A DNA stretch of 5,857 nucleotides. Origin: JAQVXR01 sp050945755. Its GTDB lineage: Bacteria > Bacillota > Dehalobacteriia > Dehalobacteriales > Dehalobacteriaceae. Each line of letters opens with the position of its first letter. Within the stretch, counting starts at the first letter, position 1. The stretch lies in contig JBMNTN010000095.1 in the NCBI GenBank assembly GCA_050945755.1, forward strand, positions 1 through 5,857, read 5' to 3'. A model generated the notes under the pieces. The model saw only the letters and a list, made by a program, of their open reading frames with translations. It made no database searches and was not told the origin of the DNA. Position numbers and translations under genes: made by a program. Shown piece by piece: positions 1-5,732 of this stretch.

Positions 1-250
1 TGGGAAGGTCAAACAGCGAACCTTCCTTTTTTATATTGGCCGGTGCCAAGTTTACTGTAATCCGGCGCATAGGAAACTTAAAACCCGAATTATTAATGGC
101 GGTGCGTACCCTTTCTTTACTCTCCCGGACAGAGGCATCAGGTAATCCTACCAGGTCAAACCCTGGTAGTCCGTTTGAGACATCAACTTCCACTTCAATC
201 GGGTAGCCATCCATCCCTAATACTGTACAGCTGTTGATAATCGCCAGCAT
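1..250 (-). CDS. yifB: YifB/ComM-family Mg-chelatase-like AAA ATPase, N-terminal part (cut by window edge)
   Basis: Reading leftward from the ATG at 250, the first 83 codons are open and give a typical YifB/ComM N-terminus. It begins MLAIINSCTVLGMDG, then VEVDVSNGLPGFDLVGLPD (about residues 20-38), VRESKERVRTAINNSGF (41-57) and ITVNLAPANIKKEG (64-77). This is the ChlI-like domain that precedes the AAA ATPase module in the family. Full-length members are about 500 residues, so the Walker motifs and C-terminal domain lie outside the window. ComM, the studied relative, is a hexameric helicase that promotes branch migration during natural transformation; in Firmicutes the role is less certain. 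The start is supported by GGAGG (complement of 256-260), 5 nt before the ATG. The gene is divergent from the DUF134 gene, with only 15 bp between the starts. Family assignment is firm; the cellular role is inferred. Confidence 0.93.
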   Translation of the reverse strand, partial: MLAIINSCTVLGMDGYPIEVEVDVSNGLPGFDLVGLPDASVRESKERVRTAINNSGFKFPMRRITVNLAPANIKKEGSLFDLP

Positions 251-265
251 AATATCCTCCAATAA

Positions 266-571
266 ATGGAAATTATTTTTAACTTTCGCTCCATGAGGAG
301 AACACTCCTGCTGGAAAAGGGAATTTTCTTTAAGTTACCTGCGTTTTCTGCTTACGGGCCTCTAAATTTAGATGGAAAAACAGAGGAGTTTATTGTGATG
401 GAAGTGGAAGAGTTAGAAACCATCCGCCTGATAGATCTGGAAGGCTTGGAACAGGAACAATGTGCAGAAAAGATGAATGTTGCCCGCTCAACAGTTCAAA
501 GAATTTATAACGGTGCCCGGAAAAAGATTGCCGACAGTTTGGTTAATGGAAATGGGATAAACCGGGGATAG
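266..571 (+). CDS. DUF134 (UPF0251) family small helix-turn-helix protein; start uncertain
   Basis: This is a small putative DNA-binding protein of 101 residues as drawn. The block EVEELETIRLIDLEGLEQEQCAEKMNVARSTVQRIYNGARKKIADSLVNG (about residues 46-95) is the DUF134 signature. It contains a sigma-70 region-4-like helix-turn-helix around QEQCAEKMNVARSTVQRIY. FSAYGPLN (27-34) matches the segment that follows the N-terminal LP motif in clostridial members. The usual basic and cysteine-containing N-terminus (RPRK..R.VC.LP) is poorly matched here by EKGIFFKLP. The 266 ATG directly follows an in-frame stop at 263-265 and has no Shine-Dalgarno sequence; nor does the in-frame ATG at 293. AGGAG at 296-300 is well placed for a CTG start at 308, which would give 87 residues. 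The biological role of the family is not established. It ends 2 bp from the convergent pcm stop. Confidence 0.85.
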   Translation: MEIIFNFRSMRRTLLLEKGIFFKLPAFSAYGPLNLDGKTEEFIVMEVEELETIRLIDLEGLEQEQCAEKMNVARSTVQRIYNGARKKIADSLVNGNGINRG

Positions 572-573
572 TT

Positions 574-1200
574 TTACCTGTCGATTAATGGGACAAAGGC
601 AAAGCCGGAAAACCGTCTTTCCTGCAGCGTCCCATCTTCATTTTTTCCCAGCCAAACCATACTTCCCCGGGCATCATCCAAAGGGATGACCATCTTACCT
701 CCTGGACTTAGTTGTTCTGTCAGGGCAGGGGGAATGTCTACTGCTGCTGCATTGACAAGAATTTTGTCAAATCGAGCTTTTTCCGGCCAGCCGCGGACGC
801 CGTTTCCTGTCAGAAAGGTAACATTTTCATATCCCATTTTCCGCACATTTTCTTCGCCAAATTCCTTTAATTTTCTAATTCGTTCTATCGCAAAGATCTT
901 TCCTTGCCTCCCGACGATCTCTGCCAATAAGGCAGAAGTCCAGCCCGAGCCGGAGCCCACATCCAAGATGATTTCCCCTTCTTTCGGCTGGAGAAGTTCC
1001 AGCATAAAGGCAACCGTCATCGGTTGGGAAATAGTCTGTTCTTCTCCAATAGGCAATGGCCGGTCTTCGTAAGCACGATTTTTATTTTCCGGAATTACGA
1101 AATTGGTCCGGTCCACCTTTAAGAAGGCGTTTTTGATCGCCGGCGTTTTCAGTACGCCTTTATCTTCCATCCCCTTGATCAGTTCTTCCTGCAGTTTCAT
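574..1200 (-). CDS. pcm: Protein-L-isoaspartate O-methyltransferase
   Basis: This 208-residue cytoplasmic repair enzyme transfers a methyl group from S-adenosylmethionine to the side-chain carboxyl of L-isoaspartyl residues in damaged proteins, starting their conversion back to aspartyl. The PCMT hallmark YEDRPLPIGEEQTISQP lies at about residues 44-60. SAM-binding motif I, ILDVGSGSGWTSALLAE, is at 78-94, and the acidic loop FAIER is at 103-107. The post-motif DKILVNAAAVDIPPALTEQLSPGGKMVIPL spans 145-174. The length is normal for the family. The open frame extends 25 codons further upstream to 1275, but the ATG at 1200 is preferred: it is preceded by GGAGGT and begins the protein where family alignments begin. 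The gene is convergent with the DUF134 gene and divergent from the amylase operon. PCMT is patchy among Firmicutes, so its presence is slightly notable. Confidence 0.95.
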   Translation of the reverse strand: MKLQEELIKGMEDKGVLKTPAIKNAFLKVDRTNFVIPENKNRAYEDRPLPIGEEQTISQPMTVAFMLELLQPKEGEIILDVGSGSGWTSALLAEIVGRQGKIFAIERIRKLKEFGEENVRKMGYENVTFLTGNGVRGWPEKARFDKILVNAAAVDIPPALTEQLSPGGKMVIPLDDARGSMVWLGKNEDGTLQERRFSGFAFVPLIDR

Positions 1201-1209
1201 CTCTTTCTT

Positions 1210-1215
1210 ACCTCC
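1210..1215 (-). promoter_or_regulatory. pcm: Shine-Dalgarno sequence deciding the pcm start
   Basis: On the minus strand this reads GGAGGT, 9 nt before the ATG at 1200. It selects that start over the in-frame upstream ATG at 1275, which would add 25 residues that do not resemble the family. Confidence 0.8.
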
Positions 1216-1276
1216 GGATAAGTTAATGGCTGATATTATTATTTCACAACTTGCGGACTTTTTAAAAGTGCGCAAT

Positions 1277-1304
1277 TTGACAAAACAGCGCTAGGGTATT
1301 TAAG
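1277..1304 (+). promoter_or_regulatory. Candidate sigma-70-type promoter firing into the repeat region
   Basis: TTGACA (1277-1282) matches the -35 consensus exactly. A 16-nt spacer leads to TTTAAG (1299-1304), which matches the -10 consensus at 4 of 6 positions. Transcription would start near 1311, inside the first repeat, and give a leader of roughly 240 nt before the amylase. The -10 overlaps the repeat arm, so this may be coincidence. Confidence 0.3.
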
Positions 1305-1326
1305 TTTTGAGAGCGAAACGTTGCAA
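1294..1326 (+). repeat. 33-bp direct repeat, copy A
   Basis: This copy matches 1397-1429 at 31 of 33 positions. The differences are the 18th base (G here, A in copy B) and the 23rd base (A here, G in copy B). The first 15 bases, GGGTATTTAAGTTTT, are perfectly complementary to 1359-1373, making a 15-bp stem with a 50-nt loop. Confidence 0.95.
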
Positions 1327-1358
1327 GATTTTTCTTTGCTCGAAGCCGTGGAGCGTAA

Positions 1359-1373
1359 AAAACTTAAATACCC
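1359..1373 (-). repeat. Inverted half-copy of the repeat
   Basis: This stretch, AAAACTTAAATACCC, is the exact reverse complement of the first 15 bases of both 33-bp repeats. It can pair with copy A (1294-1308) or copy B (1397-1411), but not with both at once. Confidence 0.95.
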
Positions 1374-1396
1374 CGGCAAGGCACCAAAAGTTGAAA

Positions 1397-1429
1397 GGGT
1401 ATTTAAGTTTTGAAAGCGGAACGTTGCAA
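1397..1429 (+). repeat. 33-bp direct repeat, copy B
   Basis: This second copy starts 103 bp after copy A with two mismatches. Its left part also belongs to a separate perfect 12-bp stem, in which GAAAGGGTATTT at 1393-1404 pairs with AAATACCCTTTC at 1428-1439 across a 23-nt loop. No T-run follows that hairpin, so it does not look like an intrinsic terminator. Confidence 0.95.
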
Positions 1430-1487
1430 ATACCCTTTCCTTCGCGTATAGCCACCCCTTTATCATCAAAAGATAAACAGAGTTCTT

Positions 1488-1515
1488 TTGCATAAGCTGT
1501 TAGCTATCGGATAAA
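1488..1515 (+). promoter_or_regulatory. Weak candidate promoter for the amylase-malQ operon
   Basis: TTGCAT (1488-1493) and GATAAA (1510-1515) are separated by 16 nt and lie 37 bp upstream of the amylase ATG. The -35 has only the TTG and the -10 matches 4 of 6. The spacer contains the short inverted repeat AGCT-GTT-AGCT (1495-1505). It is plausible by position, weak by sequence. Confidence 0.25.
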
Positions 1516-1540
1516 GGGAAGGGCAAAAACTACTTAGAAA

Positions 1541-1546
1541 AAGGTG
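1541..1546 (+). promoter_or_regulatory. Shine-Dalgarno sequence deciding the amylase start
   Basis: AAGGTG ends 6 nt before the ATG at 1553. The GTG inside it, at 1544, is an alternative in-frame start but has no ribosome site of its own, so the ATG is preferred. Confidence 0.65.
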
Positions 1547-1552
1547 AACCGG

Positions 1553-3520
1553 ATGATCTTATTTCATAACTCTCATGATCTTCTGTTTCGTGCTCCTTTT
1601 GGTGCTGTCCCTTGCGGCACCAAGCTTACTCTCCGCCTGCAAGTAACTTCCGCAAGACCTCCCGAGGCGGTTATACTTAACCTTTGGACGGGAGACCGGG
1701 AGGAAAATATTTCATTGGTCTTGGAAGAAGAAACCGGTGATCATCGTTTATATGGTGTCAATTTTTCCGCCCCCCAGGCACCGGGCCATCTTTGGTATTA
1801 TTTTTTTGTCCGGCATGAGGGGAAAGTTTTTTACTTTGGCAATAATAGAAATAACACCGGCGGGCGAGGTGAAATGACCTGGGATATTCCTCCCCGCTAC
1901 CAGATTACTATCTACTCGAAAAAAAGTCACACGCCTGCCTGGTTTAAGGAAACGGTTGTCTATCAAATATTTGTTGACCGGTTTTACCGGAAACCGGAAG
2001 ATAAAACCCTCTCCCTTCCGCCTCAAAGTCTCCTCCATGTTTCTTGGGATGATTTTCCTTTTTATATCAGGGATCCTCAGACACATAAGGTGGTGCAGTG
2101 GGATTTTTTTGGGGGAAATCTCGCCGGGGTAATGGAGAAATTATCCTACCTGCAAGAATTGGGTGTAGGCTGTATTTATTTTAATCCTATTTTTCACTCT
2201 CACAGCAATCATAAGTATGATACGGGAGACTATAAAAATATTGATCCCGGATTTGGCGGCAATGAAATTTTTGCCCGGCTCTGTCAGGAAGCAAAAACCA
2301 GGGGGATAAATATTATTCTTGATGGAGTGTTCAGCCATACAGGCAGCGATAGCATTTATTTTAATAAAAGAGGAAACTTTCCCAGTGTGGGTGCCTATCA
2401 ATCCAAGGAGTCGCCTTATTATTCTTGGTTTCGTTTTATTGAGTACCCGGAAAAATATGAAAGCTGGTGGGGTGTGGAATCCCTGCCCAATGTCAACGAA
2501 CTTAATCCCTCTTACCAAAATTATATGTTCTATGATGAGGACAGTGTCATCAAACACTGGCTGAAAGCAGGGATCAAGGGGTGGCGTTTGGATGTGGCCG
2601 ACGAACTTCCCGATGAATTTATCCAAAAACTGCGTACCGTGGTGAAAACGATAGACCTGGAGGCAGTGGTTATCGGCGAGGTATGGGAGGATGCTTCCCA
2701 TAAAATCAGCTATGGAGTGATGCGCCGCTATTTTTTCGGAGACGAACTGGATTCTGTCACCAATTATCCTTTCCGGGCATATTTAATTGATTTTTTTCTC
2801 CATCAGAAAAGTACGGAAGAGACCTATGCTCGGTTCATGAGCCTTTATGAAAATTATCCCCGGGAAAACTTTTATGCTCTTTTAAACATGGCAGGAAGTC
2901 ATGATGTTCCCCGCATTCTCACCGTATTGGGGGAAGCGCCGCCGGAGGAAAGCCTCACCGACTGGGAAAGAGCCAACTACCGGCTGCCGGAAAAAAATCG
3001 CCTCCTTGGTGTGAAAAGAGTTAAGCTTTTTTCCTTGGTGCAAATCACCTTTCCCGGTGTTCCTTTAATTTATTACGGGGATGAGGTGGGGATGGAAGGT
3101 TACGATGATCCTTATAACCGAGGCACTTTTCCCTGGGGGAAAGAGGATCAGGGGCTTCTTGCCTGGTATCGGAAGTTAATTAACCTGCGCAATCAACATG
3201 ACTCTTTAAAAACAGGGGAATGGCATTTGGTTCCTGCCGGCGAGGATATTTTTTGCTTTATCCGGCAGATTTCCGGGGGCAAGGACGTTTTTGGCGCGCC
3301 CAAACAAGACGGCTTCTTTCTCATTGCCGTTAATCGCAACGAAAAAAATTCGAAACATTTAGAGCTGGATTTACGTCGCCCGTCTCCCCGGAGGTTGGAT
3401 AATTTATTGGATGAGGAAAACAAGGTAAACTACCGGTATCAGGATGGCTTTTTGTTGCTGGATCTTCCTCCCTTGGCAGGAGTGCTGTTCATGGGAAAGG
3501 ACGGCGCCGGTCATGAGTGA
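1553..3520 (+). CDS. Cytoplasmic GH13 alpha-amylase / neopullulanase-like glycoside hydrolase
   Basis: This 655-residue enzyme hydrolyses alpha-1,4-glucosidic bonds in starch-like glucans or maltodextrins. Residues 1-120 form an N-terminal beta-rich, probably CBM34-like domain containing FRAPFGAVPCGTKLTLRL. The catalytic barrel starts near VVYQIFVDRFY (135-145). Conserved GH13 regions are DGVFSH (257-262); GWRLDVADE (343-351), with nucleophile D347; IGEVW (374-378), with acid/base E376; and AGSHDVPR (447-454), with H450 and D451. YFNPIFHSHSNHKYDTGDY (209-227) and YESWWGVESLPNVNELNP (302-319) resemble the clostridial neopullulanase/amylopullulanase group, subfamily GH13_39 by recall. A beta-sandwich domain C fills about 555-650. 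There is no signal peptide or S-layer domain, so it should act inside the cell. All catalytic residues are intact. Hydrolytic specificity (alpha-amylase, neopullulanase or cyclomaltodextrinase) cannot be settled from sequence. Its last 8 bp overlap malQ. The GTG at 1544 would add three residues. Confidence 0.93.
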   Translation: MILFHNSHDLLFRAPFGAVPCGTKLTLRLQVTSARPPEAVILNLWTGDREENISLVLEEETGDHRLYGVNFSAPQAPGHLWYYFFVRHEGKVFYFGNNRNNTGGRGEMTWDIPPRYQITIYSKKSHTPAWFKETVVYQIFVDRFYRKPEDKTLSLPPQSLLHVSWDDFPFYIRDPQTHKVVQWDFFGGNLAGVMEKLSYLQELGVGCIYFNPIFHSHSNHKYDTGDYKNIDPGFGGNEIFARLCQEAKTRGINIILDGVFSHTGSDSIYFNKRGNFPSVGAYQSKESPYYSWFRFIEYPEKYESWWGVESLPNVNELNPSYQNYMFYDEDSVIKHWLKAGIKGWRLDVADELPDEFIQKLRTVVKTIDLEAVVIGEVWEDASHKISYGVMRRYFFGDELDSVTNYPFRAYLIDFFLHQKSTEETYARFMSLYENYPRENFYALLNMAGSHDVPRILTVLGEAPPEESLTDWERANYRLPEKNRLLGVKRVKLFSLVQITFPGVPLIYYGDEVGMEGYDDPYNRGTFPWGKEDQGLLAWYRKLINLRNQHDSLKTGEWHLVPAGEDIFCFIRQISGGKDVFGAPKQDGFFLIAVNRNEKNSKHLELDLRRPSPRRLDNLLDEENKVNYRYQDGFLLLDLPPLAGVLFMGKDGAGHE

Positions 3521-5009
3521 TAACACGAGCAATCAAAGAGAGTATGGTATTCTCCTGCATATTAGTTCCCTCCCTTCCCCCTATGGGATTGGGGATTTAG
3601 GTGATGAAGCATATCGCTTTGTGGATTTGTTAGGGGCGAGTGGTCAGCAATTATGGCAGATCCTGCCTCTGGGACCCACTGGCCCTGATGGATCCCCTTA
3701 CCAAGGGTACTCTGCTTTTGCCGGAAACCCGATGCTGATCAGTCCGGATAAGTTAGTTGCAGATGGCCTGCTTGATGCCGGCGAGACAGCTGCACTGCCC
3801 AATTTCCCTCAGCAGGGAATTGAATTCAGCCCGGTGAAAAATTTTAAGGATCATCTTTTTCACCGGGCCTTTCAAAGATTTCAAGAGAGCGCTCCTCCGG
3901 CTGATTATCAGCTTTTTCTGGAAGAGCACAGATACTGGCTCTTTGATTATGCTTTTTTTAGAGCCCTCTCTCATTATTTCGGCGGAGTTTCCTGGCATCT
4001 TTGGCCCTCCCATCTTGCCTGGCGGGAAGAAAAAGCCCTTTCTTCTTTTCAAAATAGCCTGGAGGCAGAAATTAAGTATCAGATTTTTCTCCAATACATT
4101 TTTTATCGCCAGTGGAGGGCATTAAAAAGCTATGCCCAAGCCAAAGGGGTGCAAATAATTGGAGACATGCCTATTTATATTTCCCATCAAGGCGCTGATG
4201 TTTGGACTCATCCCCATCTCTTTTATTTGGATGATATGGGCCGGCCCCAGCTGGTCGGCGGGGTTCCTCCCGATGATTTTAGTGAAACCGGCCAGCTTTG
4301 GGGCAATCCCCTTTACCGTTGGGAGCAGATGAAAGAAGATGATTATCTCTGGTGGCGGGAGCGGATCAAGCATGATCTGAAACTTTTCAATATTGTCCGT
4401 CTCGATCACTTTCGCGGATTTGAGGCCTATTGGGCCGTCCCTTCCGGGGAGGAAACGGCTGTCCACGGTACTTGGGTCAAAGGCCCGGGTAATCATTTTT
4501 TTGACACGCTGAAGAAATATTTAGGTCCACTGCCTTTGATTGCCGAAGACTTAGGTTATATCACCGAGGAAGTAATCTCCATGCGCAAGAATCAGGGTAT
4601 TCCCGGGATGAAAGTTTTCCAGCCTGCTTGTGCCAATGGCCGGGAGGAACTATACCGTGCCCTTTTGGCAAAAGACGTTGTTTTTTATCCTGGGACCCAT
4701 GATAATGATACAATTCTCGGCTGGTATCAAAATCTGTCGGTGACAAATTCATCTCTTCTTGATCTGCTAAAAAAAATTTTTGGCATTGACCGCCAAAAGA
4801 TGAATGCCGCGGAGATCTGTCTGCGTTTTATTGAAATTGCATACCAGAGCTGTGCCCGACGAGTGATTATTCCTGCCCAGGATGTTTTATGCCTGGACAG
4901 TCGGCATCGCATGAATACTCCCGGCACAGTCCGGGGAAATTGGCAGTGGCGCCTGCCTTTAGAATATCAATTGGCCCCTGGGTTTGCTGCGCTCAGAGAG
5001 CTTCGATAA
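3513..5009 (+). CDS. malQ: 4-alpha-glucanotransferase (amylomaltase, GH77)
   Basis: This 498-residue disproportionating enzyme transfers maltosyl or longer alpha-1,4-glucan segments between chains and releases glucose. It opens with GILLHISSLPSPYGIGDLG (12-30), followed by WQILPLGPTGPDGSPYQGYSAFAGNP (48-73). IGDMPIYISHQGADVWTHP (216-234) and GGVPPDDFSETGQLWGNPLY (249-268) are GH77 signatures. The catalytic residues sit in VRLDHFRGF (nucleophile D298), IAEDLG (acid/base E345) and GTHDNDT (D397). RMNTPGTVRGNWQWRL (466-481) closes the family core, and the length is normal for bacterial amylomaltases. The open frame extends 23 codons upstream, but the ATG at 3513 begins the protein just before the conserved start and gives the ATGAGTGA overlap with the amylase stop, suggesting translational coupling. 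AAAGGA at 3496-3501 is a rather distant ribosome site. It presumably works with the amylase on glycogen or imported dextrins. Confidence 0.96.
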   Translation: MSDNTSNQREYGILLHISSLPSPYGIGDLGDEAYRFVDLLGASGQQLWQILPLGPTGPDGSPYQGYSAFAGNPMLISPDKLVADGLLDAGETAALPNFPQQGIEFSPVKNFKDHLFHRAFQRFQESAPPADYQLFLEEHRYWLFDYAFFRALSHYFGGVSWHLWPSHLAWREEKALSSFQNSLEAEIKYQIFLQYIFYRQWRALKSYAQAKGVQIIGDMPIYISHQGADVWTHPHLFYLDDMGRPQLVGGVPPDDFSETGQLWGNPLYRWEQMKEDDYLWWRERIKHDLKLFNIVRLDHFRGFEAYWAVPSGEETAVHGTWVKGPGNHFFDTLKKYLGPLPLIAEDLGYITEEVISMRKNQGIPGMKVFQPACANGREELYRALLAKDVVFYPGTHDNDTILGWYQNLSVTNSSLLDLLKKIFGIDRQKMNAAEICLRFIEIAYQSCARRVIIPAQDVLCLDSRHRMNTPGTVRGNWQWRLPLEYQLAPGFAALRELR

Positions 5010-5121
5010 AAAAATTTAATGCAACAGCAGATTAAAATAAATAAATTTTATTGGACAAATATTGGCTTTTATTTGAGAATGTAATTATCAGGGAAGAGCA
5101 AAAAGTTCGGGAGGTAAATGA
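5010..5121. other. yedF: AT-rich intergenic region between malQ and yedF
   Basis: This 112-bp stretch is strikingly AT-rich from 5007 to about 5090. I see no hairpin followed by a T-run, so no intrinsic terminator for the malQ operon is evident. A weak promoter candidate for yedF is TTGGAC (5051-5056) with GAGAAT (5075-5080), spaced 18 nt. The base-composition dip fits a promoter, but neither box is strong. Confidence 0.4.
5109..5115 (+). promoter_or_regulatory. yedF: Shine-Dalgarno sequence of yedF
   Basis: GGGAGGT ends 6 nt before the ATG at 5122. It is a strong site that fixes that start; an ATG at 5118 is out of frame and not used. Confidence 0.8.
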
Positions 5122-5709
5122 ATGACTGTGAAAATTGATGCCCGGGGGCTGGCTTGTCCGGCACCGGTGATTCAGACGAAGGATGCTATTGAAAAGTTTC
5201 CGGAAGAAGAGATAATCACCATTGTTGATAACGAAGCGGCTAAAGAGAATGTGAAACGCCTGGGAGAAAAGCTGAAATTTTCTGTGCAGATTACGGAAGC
5301 AGACGGGGATTTTTATCTCTCTTTAACAAAAGGTGATCTCTGCCGTTCTGCGGTAGAGACTGTCAGCAGTCTTAGCGATTGGGTGATCCTGGTTACTGGC
5401 GATAAAATGGGTGAAGGTGCAGAAGAACTAGGTAAGATTCTTGTGAAAAGCTATTTTTATGCACTGACCGAAGCAAAACCTTATCCCCAAACGATAATTT
5501 TTCTTAACAGTGGCGTCCGTTTAACAACAGAAGGTTCGGAAGTGCTGGAAAACCTGGAGAAACTTCACGCCCAAGGGGTAGAAATACTTTCTTGCGGCAC
5601 CTGCCTGGATTATTACGGGTTGAAAGATAAGCTGCGTGTGGGTGAAGTGAGCAACATGTACACTATCGTGGAGAAAATGAATGAGGCGTCGAAGGTGATT
5701 CGCATCTAG
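5122..5709 (+). CDS. yedF: YedF-type selenium/sulfur metabolism protein (TusA-like plus DsrE-like)
   Basis: This is a 195-residue two-domain protein. Residues 1-70 are a TusA/SirA-like domain with the motif DARGLACPAPVIQTK (6-20). The cysteine of CPAP, C12, is the residue that carries persulfide in TusA. Residues about 86-195 are a DsrE/F-like domain beginning SDWVILVTGDKMGEGAEELGKIL. It ends in ILSCGTCLDYYGLKDKLRVGEVSNMYTIVEKM, with a C158-G-T-C161 pair. This arrangement and length match the family called selenium metabolism protein YedF, which co-occurs with selenium use. Its exact reaction is unproven; delivery of reactive sulfur or selenium is the usual proposal. It is followed after 23 bp by a DUF3343 gene, a common partner. 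The cytoplasmic location is inferred from the absence of a signal peptide or membrane segment. Confidence 0.93.
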   Translation: MTVKIDARGLACPAPVIQTKDAIEKFPEEEIITIVDNEAAKENVKRLGEKLKFSVQITEADGDFYLSLTKGDLCRSAVETVSSLSDWVILVTGDKMGEGAEELGKILVKSYFYALTEAKPYPQTIIFLNSGVRLTTEGSEVLENLEKLHAQGVEILSCGTCLDYYGLKDKLRVGEVSNMYTIVEKMNEASKVIRI

Positions 5710-5732
5710 TTGCATAAGGGGAGAGAACCATC

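Larger units (their letters stand above)
1201..1552. other. Divergent intergenic region between pcm and the glucan operon
   Basis: This 352-bp stretch has no credible gene; the short open frames in it run through repeats and lack family resemblance or good ribosome sites. It holds the pcm ribosome site, a consensus-like TTGACA at 1277-1282, two 33-bp direct repeats with inverted half-copies (1294-1439), and a small 6-bp inverted repeat, TTTATC at 1459-1464 with GATAAA at 1472-1477. It also holds a second possible promoter at 1488-1515 and the amylase ribosome site at 1541-1546. Promoters for both divergent units must lie here, but I could not pick a convincing one for pcm. Confidence 0.8.

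Noticed and set aside
686..1072. A 128-codon plus-strand frame inside pcm
   Set aside because: It is antisense to the conserved SAM-binding region of pcm and shows no recognisable domain.
1294..1429. CRISPR array
   Set aside because: There are only two direct copies, with a 70-bp gap between them that itself contains an inverted copy, and no cas genes nearby.
1393..1440. Intrinsic terminator formed by the 12-bp hairpin
   Set aside because: The stem is AT-rich and is followed by CTTCGCG rather than a T-run.
1239..1493. An 84-codon minus-strand frame and a 62-codon plus-strand frame (1307-1495) across the repeat region
   Set aside because: Both are made largely of the repeated sequence, lack good ribosome sites and have no protein-family features.
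2141..2701. A 186-codon open frame on the minus strand inside the amylase gene
   Set aside because: It lies wholly within the conserved GH13 catalytic domain, resembles no family I recognise and has no context of its own; it is an antisense shadow.
4990..5017. Possible terminator after malQ: GCTC-AGA-GAGC followed by an A-run
   Set aside because: The stem is only 4 bp, lies inside the malQ coding end, and is followed by A residues rather than T on the coding strand.
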